Shown piece by piece: positions 58,956 to 64,000 of a DNA stretch of 64,000 nucleotides (within the stretch, counting starts at the first letter, position 1; every line of letters starts with the position of its first letter). Made by a program: the position numbers and the translations under genes. The notes under the pieces were generated by a model, which had not been told where the DNA came from, did not search any database, and worked only from the letters and a program-made list of their open reading frames with translations. The DNA lies in NCBI RefSeq assembly GCF_006442975.2, contig NZ_CP083954.1, forward strand, positions 310,001-374,000. The letters are read 5' to 3'. Source of the DNA: Mesorhizobium sp. B2-1-1. GTDB lineage: Bacteria > Pseudomonadota > Alphaproteobacteria > Rhizobiales > Rhizobiaceae.

Positions 58956-59579
58956 ATGTCCTTCGAAAACTGGGCCGCCTTCGCTGCCGCGTCGACCATC
59001 CTCCTAGTCATTCCGGGACCGACCATCCTTCTGGTCGTGTCCTATGCCCTCGGCCAGGGATGGCGCACCGCACTGCCGATGGCCGTCGGCGTGGCGCTGG
59101 GCGACTTCACGGCGATGACCTTGTCCATGCTGGGCATCGGCGCCCTGCTGGCAGCTTCGGCCACCGTCTTCACGATCCTGAAGCTGATCGGCGCTGCCTA
59201 TCTGGTCTATCTCGGCGTAAAACTGTTCCGGGCCGGCGGCGCGCTCAAGGCCGAGCCGCGCACCGATGCCGTGTCCTCCGCCAGGATGATGGGGCATGCC
59301 TGGCTGGTCACCGCGCTCAACCCGAAAAGCATCACCTTCTTCGTCGCCTTCCTGCCGCAGTTCCTCGACCGGCACGCCGATTTCTGGACGCAGATGCTGA
59401 TCTTCGAGACGACCTTCCTGGCGCTCGCCTTCGCCAATGCCTTCGGCTACGCGCTGATCGCGTCGCGAGCGCGCAACCTTGTGCGCAACCCTAGGGCGAT
59501 CCGCGTCTTCAACCGCACCGGCGGCACGCTGCTGGTTGGCGCCGGCATCGCCACAGTGGCGATGCGTTCAGGGAATTGA
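58956..59579 (+). CDS. LysE/RhtB-family amino-acid exporter
   Basis: A 207-residue membrane protein with about six helices and the LysE signature near the N-terminus: LLVIPGPTILLVVSYALGQG, followed by AVGVALGDFTAMTLSMLGIG, YLVYLGVKLFRAG and the C-terminal FVAFLPQFLDRHADFW. It exports amino acids or related metabolites; the exact substrate is unknown. Start: ATG 58956 has a well-spaced AAAGGAG. Confidence 0.9.
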   Translation: MSFENWAAFAAASTILLVIPGPTILLVVSYALGQGWRTALPMAVGVALGDFTAMTLSMLGIGALLAASATVFTILKLIGAAYLVYLGVKLFRAGGALKAEPRTDAVSSARMMGHAWLVTALNPKSITFFVAFLPQFLDRHADFWTQMLIFETTFLALAFANAFGYALIASRARNLVRNPRAIRVFNRTGGTLLVGAGIATVAMRSGN

Positions 59580-59591
59580 ACAAGGGGGATT

Positions 59592-59647
59592 CGCTCAACG
59601 CACAGCGTTAGCGCTGCCCCTCACCTGCCTGCCGGCGGATGAGGGGC
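59592..59647. repeat. Hairpins and GCCCCTCA palindrome downstream of the LysE-type gene
   Basis: A first stem (CGCT-C-AACGC / GCGTT-A-GCG, 59592-59613) is followed by GCCCCTCA (59616-59623) paired with TGAGGGGC (59640-59647). The second matches the end of the element at 10985-11110. The region lies between the convergent lysE-type gene and the autotransporter gene and can serve both as terminator. Confidence 0.55.
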
Positions 59648-59689
59648 GGCGTCGACTTTACGCACGAAAACAGCGCCAGCTTCGCCGTC

Positions 59690-62401
59690 TCACCACTTGA
59701 TGCTGACGCCGAGATTGCCCTCAAGGATGCGCCGCTTGTCACCGCCGAGATTGGTGGTGTAGTCGCCGGTGGCGAAGAGGCTGACCTTGTCCGTCACCTT
59801 GGCGGTCACGCCGCCGCCGAATTCGAACGAGGTCGAGCGGCTTTCGGTCGAGATGTCGGTGGTGTCGAAGTTGACGTGATCCGTGCCACCGGAACCGTGC
59901 CAGAGATTGGCCTTGAGGTAAGGTTGCAGCACGGTGCCGTTCAATGTCGTCTCGCCCTGCAGGCGCAGGCCGAGGCGTCCGGTGACGTTGTCGTCGAGAT
60001 CGAAGGAAACCGACGCGAAGCGATCCTCGGCATCGTCGAGCGATAGATGCTGCCAAATCAGTTGCGCCTGCGGTTCGAGCGTCCAGCCTTGCGCCAGCGC
60101 GATCGGGTAGCCCCCTTCCAGCGAAGCGGTGACGCCGGTTCCCTTGACATCGATGCCGATGTCGCGGGTCGAGGTCGCATCGCCGCTGAAAAAAGTGGCC
60201 ATGACGACCCCGTCCAGGTACCAGCCCCCGGGACCGATACGGGTCCAGTAGCCGCCGACGCTGGTGCCGCCGAGATCGATGTCGCCGACGCCCAGATCGT
60301 TCTGCCCCAGCGCCTGGCCGCGCACATCGCCGTTCATGGTGGCATAGGCGATGAACAGGCCGGCACGATCGACGCCACCTGAAGCGGTTTCCTGGCCAAA
60401 CACGTCGAAGCCGCCCTGGAACCCGAACAAGGTGCCGTCGAACGACGGCGAAACCGTTCCCGACCAGCCCATCTTCGCGTCCTGGCCGAAGATACGGCCC
60501 CAGACCGGAGAGAGTTCGGTGTTTGACAACAGGCTCTGTTCGCCTCGCCGTTCATGGAAAGTACCAAGTGTCGTCATCGCCAGATGCTCGGCCACCGGCG
60601 GAACCGCCGAATAGACCGGGACCTCGACACGGTAGAGCAGGATCTCCTCCCCTGCCGCGGGCGTCGGAAGATCGGGCACCGCAGTCGGGACGGGCGGGGG
60701 CGGCGGTGGCGGATCAGCCGCCGGTGCCGCCGGCGGGGGTGGCGGGGGCTGGAGCTCCGGATCGCCGGCCTGCACCGGCGGCGTCGGATCGACCGGCGGA
60801 TTGTTGACGTCGCCTTCGGACGGCACGGGCACGTGCGGCAGTTGGGAAGGCGGCGGCGGCGGCTCGGTTGCCGGAGGTTCGGGCTCGGGCGCCGCCGTCG
60901 GTCCGATCCCCGGCGGCGCCGCGGCCGGCGATGTCGGCGTTATCAACGACGAGCGCAGATACCAGTTCTCGGCGCGGCCTGCGGTGACGCCACCCTTGAA
61001 CAGATAATATTCGAAGGCGCCCGCCGCGACCGGCGCGTCGAGCGCGAAGGCGCTGGCGCTGGAGGTGGCGCCATTGACCGCCTGGACGACCATGATGCCG
61101 TCCTGCGTCGTCTCGGCACCCGTGCCGCCGACATTGACCACCCCGATGCCGGTCGAGCCGGAAGCCGTGCCGCCCGACAGCACCAGCCTGTCCGAGGCCG
61201 AGGAATCATCGCCGAGTTCTGTCTGGATGAGCAGCAGGCCGCCAAGCCCGGTGTAATTGCCCGAAATCGTCAGCCGATCCGTCGCGCCTGTACTGCCATT
61301 GGTCAGGTCGATGCGGCCGGCATTGACGACGTCCGCAAGCTGGCCCGCCGTAAAGGCCTGTATCGACGCGTTGAAGCCGCCGCCATAGAGCGTGCTTGCG
61401 GCATCGACGCTGAGCGAGCCTGTGCCGGTGCCGCTGTCTCCCAGCACCAGATTGCCGTCCAGCGTGAGTTCGGTGTCATTGGTGGCGTCGATGCTCTCCC
61501 AGTTCTGCACCCGGCTGATGCCTTTGAGCTTGACGTTGTCGAAACTCAGCGTGTCGGTGCCGAGGCCACCATTCAGCGCGTCGGCGCCGCCCATATTGGA
61601 ATTGGTCAGGTTGCTCAGCTTTGCCGTGTCGTTGTCGGCGCCGAGGTCGACGGCGCCATAGATGATGCCGCCGCCGTCCCAGACGAAACTGTCGGCGCCG
61701 AAGCTCATCAGCACGTCGCCGCCGACCGTGCCGCCGGTAATCGTCACGCTGTCATTGCCGCCGCTGACACTGATGTTGCCGCCGATCGTGCCGCCCGAAA
61801 GGATGATCGTGTCCTTGTCGAAGCCGGTGACCAGGTTGCGGTCGATGGCGCCGCCGGACATGTTGAAGTAGTTCTGGTCGAGCTTCATGTTGACGCGGCC
61901 GATGCGGCCGCCCGTCATCACCGCATGGTCGCCGTCGTCGAAGAAATCGACGATGCGTCCGTCCGTCATGGTGAAGGTGTCGAGGCCATCACCCTGGTTA
62001 AGTGAACCGATCTGGCCGCCGCTTATGTTGAAGTCGTCTATGCCCGAGCCTTGCTGCACATTGCCGATGACGGTGCCAGCGCCGATGGTGAAGAAATCGG
62101 CGCCACCGCCCTGGTCGACCGTGCCGGTGATGGTACCGGATTGCATGTTGATGCGGTCCGAACCAACGCCGAAGGTGACATTGCCGCTCACCTGGCCGGT
62201 GCCGCCGGCGGGAAAGGTGAGCGTGTTGTCGCCGTTCAGATCGTTGAGGCTCCCGCCCGAATCGCCGCTGTCGCAGATGAAGGTGTCGTTTCCGGCGGTC
62301 GGAACGAGCAGGCATGCGGCGAAGGCGGCGGAATTGGGCAGCAACGCCAGTGACGTCGCGGCAAAAACGCCAAGCATTCGAGGAAGAAACATCACCGGCA
62401 T
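59690..62401 (-). CDS. Autotransporter (type Va) with beta-helix passenger
   Basis: A 903-residue outer-membrane autotransporter. A signal peptide (FLPRMLGVFAATSLALLPNS, ending AAFA) is followed by a passenger (about 30-485) of short repeated beta-helix turns (GGTIGGNISVSGG, GGTVGGDVLM, GGRIGRVNM). A proline-rich linker follows (about 490-590, with runs such as PPPPPS and QPPPPPPAAPAADPPPPPPP). The C-terminal beta-barrel (about 620-903) ends in the aromatic SIKW. The 1043-residue open frame extends upstream without a signal peptide, so ATG 62401 (or 62392) is chosen. Function may be adhesion or another surface role. Confidence 0.88.
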   Translation of the reverse strand: MPVMFLPRMLGVFAATSLALLPNSAAFAACLLVPTAGNDTFICDSGDSGGSLNDLNGDNTLTFPAGGTGQVSGNVTFGVGSDRINMQSGTITGTVDQGGGADFFTIGAGTVIGNVQQGSGIDDFNISGGQIGSLNQGDGLDTFTMTDGRIVDFFDDGDHAVMTGGRIGRVNMKLDQNYFNMSGGAIDRNLVTGFDKDTIILSGGTIGGNISVSGGNDSVTITGGTVGGDVLMSFGADSFVWDGGGIIYGAVDLGADNDTAKLSNLTNSNMGGADALNGGLGTDTLSFDNVKLKGISRVQNWESIDATNDTELTLDGNLVLGDSGTGTGSLSVDAASTLYGGGFNASIQAFTAGQLADVVNAGRIDLTNGSTGATDRLTISGNYTGLGGLLLIQTELGDDSSASDRLVLSGGTASGSTGIGVVNVGGTGAETTQDGIMVVQAVNGATSSASAFALDAPVAAGAFEYYLFKGGVTAGRAENWYLRSSLITPTSPAAAPPGIGPTAAPEPEPPATEPPPPPSQLPHVPVPSEGDVNNPPVDPTPPVQAGDPELQPPPPPPAAPAADPPPPPPPVPTAVPDLPTPAAGEEILLYRVEVPVYSAVPPVAEHLAMTTLGTFHERRGEQSLLSNTELSPVWGRIFGQDAKMGWSGTVSPSFDGTLFGFQGGFDVFGQETASGGVDRAGLFIAYATMNGDVRGQALGQNDLGVGDIDLGGTSVGGYWTRIGPGGWYLDGVVMATFFSGDATSTRDIGIDVKGTGVTASLEGGYPIALAQGWTLEPQAQLIWQHLSLDDAEDRFASVSFDLDDNVTGRLGLRLQGETTLNGTVLQPYLKANLWHGSGGTDHVNFDTTDISTESRSTSFEFGGGVTAKVTDKVSLFATGDYTTNLGGDKRRILEGNLGVSIKW

Positions 62402-62832
62402 ATGCCGTTTCAGAACAACTAATTTAGCGATGTCTTCCGAATCGCCATTCGGAAGCCTGTTTTCAAAGCGCCGCACCGCGTCCCTCCAAGATTCGCGATT
62501 GCAAGCCCCCACCCTACGCCGCAATGAAGACACAATTCGTTCCGTTTTACAAAGCCTAATCTGCCCGTCATGGTTGATGAACTGGAAAACGGGCCGGACA
62601 GAGCTGTGCTTTGATTGAGCCAGAATTGGTGCTTGGCGTGCGTCTCGCCAACCCTCCAAAGCGTGTTGGTGGCGGCGCGTACGCTGGCGCGGCCTCACAG
62701 CCCGCCGTCGGCGTTGTTTTCGTGATGCGCGGCCGATTGTCAGAGAATTGACCCGCGGCGGATCTTGGCTTAAAAACTGCCTCGGCCATATTTTTTCGAG
62801 ATCCGAAAAAAATAATGGCAAGGGAGGAAAAC
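62402..62832. promoter_or_regulatory. Intergenic control region of autotransporter and xylulokinase genes
   Basis: About 430 bp between divergent genes, with no convincing ORF. Just before xylB lies an AT-rich inverted repeat ATTTTTTCG-AGATC-CGAAAAAAAT (62790-62813), a possible operator or promoter element. GGGAGGAAAAC at 62822-62832 is the xylB ribosome-binding site. Confidence 0.45.
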
Positions 62833-64000
62833 ATGTATCTCGGCCTCGACCTTGGCACGTCGGGCGTCAAGGCGCTGCTGATCGATGCCGAACAGACCGT
62901 CATCGGTTCCGGCCATGGCGCGCTCGACGTTTCGCGGCCGCATCCCGGCTGGTCCGAACAGGATCCAGCCCACTGGCTACGCGCCTGCGAAGACGCGATT
63001 GCCGAACTGAAGGCCTCCCATCCCTGGCAGTTCGCGGCGGTGAAAGGCATTGGCCTATCCGGTCAGATGCATGGCGCCACCTTGCTCGATGCCTCTGACA
63101 AGGTGCTGCGCCCCTGCATTCTGTGGAACGATACGCGCAGCCATGCCGAGGCAGCCGCGCTCGACGCCGATCCGCGGTTTCGCGAGCTGACCGGCAACAT
63201 CGTCTTTCCCGGTTTCACCGCGCCGAAGCTCGCCTGGGTGAAGAACAACGAACCCGCCATTTTCGCCAAAGTGGCCAAGGTGCTGCTGCCCAAGGATTTC
63301 CTGCGGCTGTGGCTGACCGGCGAACATATTTCGGAAATGTCGGACTCGGCTGGCACTTCCTGGCTCGACGTTGGGAAGCGGCGCTGGTCCGCCGACCTGC
63401 TCGCGGCCACGTCGCTCGACGAAAAGCACATGCCATCCCTGGTCGAGGGTACGCAGAAGGCCGGTGGGCTGCGCGGCGAGCTGGCGTCGAAATGGGGCGT
63501 CGAAGCCGGCATCCCGATTGCCGGCGGCGCCGGCGACAATGCGGCTTCCGCCTGCGGCATGGGCACGGTCCGTGCCGGCCATGCGTTCGTGTCTCTGGGC
63601 ACGTCAGGCGTGCTGTTTGCCGCCAATGCCTCCTATCTGCCCAACCCGGCAAGCGCGGTCCACACTTTCTGCCATGCGCTGCCTGACACCTGGCATCAGA
63701 TGGGCGTCATCCTGTCGGCCACCGATTCGCTCAATTGGCTGTCCGAGATTACCGGCAAGGGCGCAGGCGAGTTGACATCGGAACTGGGCGATACACTGAA
63801 GGCGCCGACCGGCGTGTCCTTCCTGCCCTATCTCTCGGGCGAGCGCACGCCACACAATGATTCCGTCATTCGCGGCTCCTTTACCGGACTGGCGCATGAA
63901 TCGAGCCGCGCCGTCCTGACCCAGGCCGTGCTGGAAGGCGTGGCCTTCGCCTTTCGCGACAGCCTCGAGGCGTTGAAGACTGCGGGCACGAGCTTGATGC
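62833..64000 (+). CDS. xylB: Xylulokinase (5' part, runs off right edge)
   Basis: The first 389 codons of a FGGY-family kinase that phosphorylates D-xylulose. Visible blocks: MYLGLDLGTSGVKALLIDAE (N-terminal ATP-binding loop), GLSGQMHGATLLD (xylulose-contact motif), CILWNDTRSHAEAA, KDFLRLWLTGEHISEMSDSA, and GGAGDNAASACGMG. The reading frame is open to the window end at 64000, and the C-terminal ~90 residues are missing. It probably belongs to a xylose or sugar-alcohol operon extending rightward. Confidence 0.95.
   Translation, partial: MYLGLDLGTSGVKALLIDAEQTVIGSGHGALDVSRPHPGWSEQDPAHWLRACEDAIAELKASHPWQFAAVKGIGLSGQMHGATLLDASDKVLRPCILWNDTRSHAEAAALDADPRFRELTGNIVFPGFTAPKLAWVKNNEPAIFAKVAKVLLPKDFLRLWLTGEHISEMSDSAGTSWLDVGKRRWSADLLAATSLDEKHMPSLVEGTQKAGGLRGELASKWGVEAGIPIAGGAGDNAASACGMGTVRAGHAFVSLGTSGVLFAANASYLPNPASAVHTFCHALPDTWHQMGVILSATDSLNWLSEITGKGAGELTSELGDTLKAPTGVSFLPYLSGERTPHNDSVIRGSFTGLAHESSRAVLTQAVLEGVAFAFRDSLEALKTAGTSLM

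Noticed and set aside
60554..62005. 483-residue plus-strand ORF
   Set aside because: Antisense to the autotransporter, extremely Arg-rich, no ribosome-binding site.
62402..62821. N-terminal extension of the autotransporter frame
   Set aside because: The added 140 residues are basic and non-conserved, and would place the signal peptide internally.

Overview
The window looks like chromosomal DNA of a Mesorhizobium-like alphaproteobacterium (Hyphomicrobiales). This rests on uniformly high GC, dense catabolic operons, many periplasmic-binding-protein ABC systems, LacI/LysR/AraC regulators, an aglR-aglEFGAK alpha-glucoside operon in the rhizobial order, and a tandem array of DUF680-type small exported proteins. 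No rRNA, tRNA, prophage, insertion sequence or CRISPR array was seen.

Layout. 0-9.7 kb: the N-terminal part of a LacI regulator with its own palindrome, a DMT-type exporter, a divergent DUF2000/AraC pair, a MarR regulator, a CobW-type metal GTPase followed by a WD40 protein, a class-III aminotransferase overlapping a glutamine-synthetase-like ligase, and a UdgX-type uracil-DNA glycosylase. 9.7-26.5 kb: purine and ureide catabolism. Glycerate 2-kinase, a UPF0303 protein, guanine deaminase (guaD), urate hydroxylase (puuD), a LysR regulator and two flavin monooxygenases are followed by the operon uraH-xdhA-xdhB-xdhC. Diverging from it is puuE/uraD (fused)-allE-allA-deaminase. Together these convert guanine to xanthine, urate, allantoin, ureidoglycolate and glyoxylate, which glycerate kinase could help assimilate. 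Allantoate amidohydrolase (allC) is not in the window. 26.6-36.4 kb: a CocE-type hydrolase, one dipeptide-type ABC transporter flanked by two paralogous Tat-exported binding proteins, and a phosphodiesterase. 36.5-39.2 kb: an overlapping ECF sigma factor / membrane anti-sigma factor / subtilase operon. 39.3-48.8 kb: a D-amino-acid-oxidase-like enzyme, then aglR and aglEFGAK.

48.8-64 kb: a bidirectional terminator, four tandem DUF680 genes, a cobalamin riboswitch in front of a two-gene Rieske monooxygenase (gbcA/gbcB-like, glycine betaine demethylation), a VapBC toxin-antitoxin pair, a DegP-type protease, an MBL-fold hydrolase, a PPi-type phosphofructokinase, an L,D-transpeptidase lipoprotein, a LysE exporter, a 903-residue autotransporter, and the 5' part of xylulokinase running off the right end.

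The most interesting points are: (i) a cobalamin riboswitch controlling an O2-dependent betaine demethylase that itself needs no B12; (ii) the sigma/anti-sigma/protease operon, in which the extracytoplasmic part of the anti-sigma factor resembles the propeptide of the adjacent subtilase; (iii) a short palindromic element inserted in frame inside xdhC; and (iv) the DUF680 array with a hairpin in every spacer.
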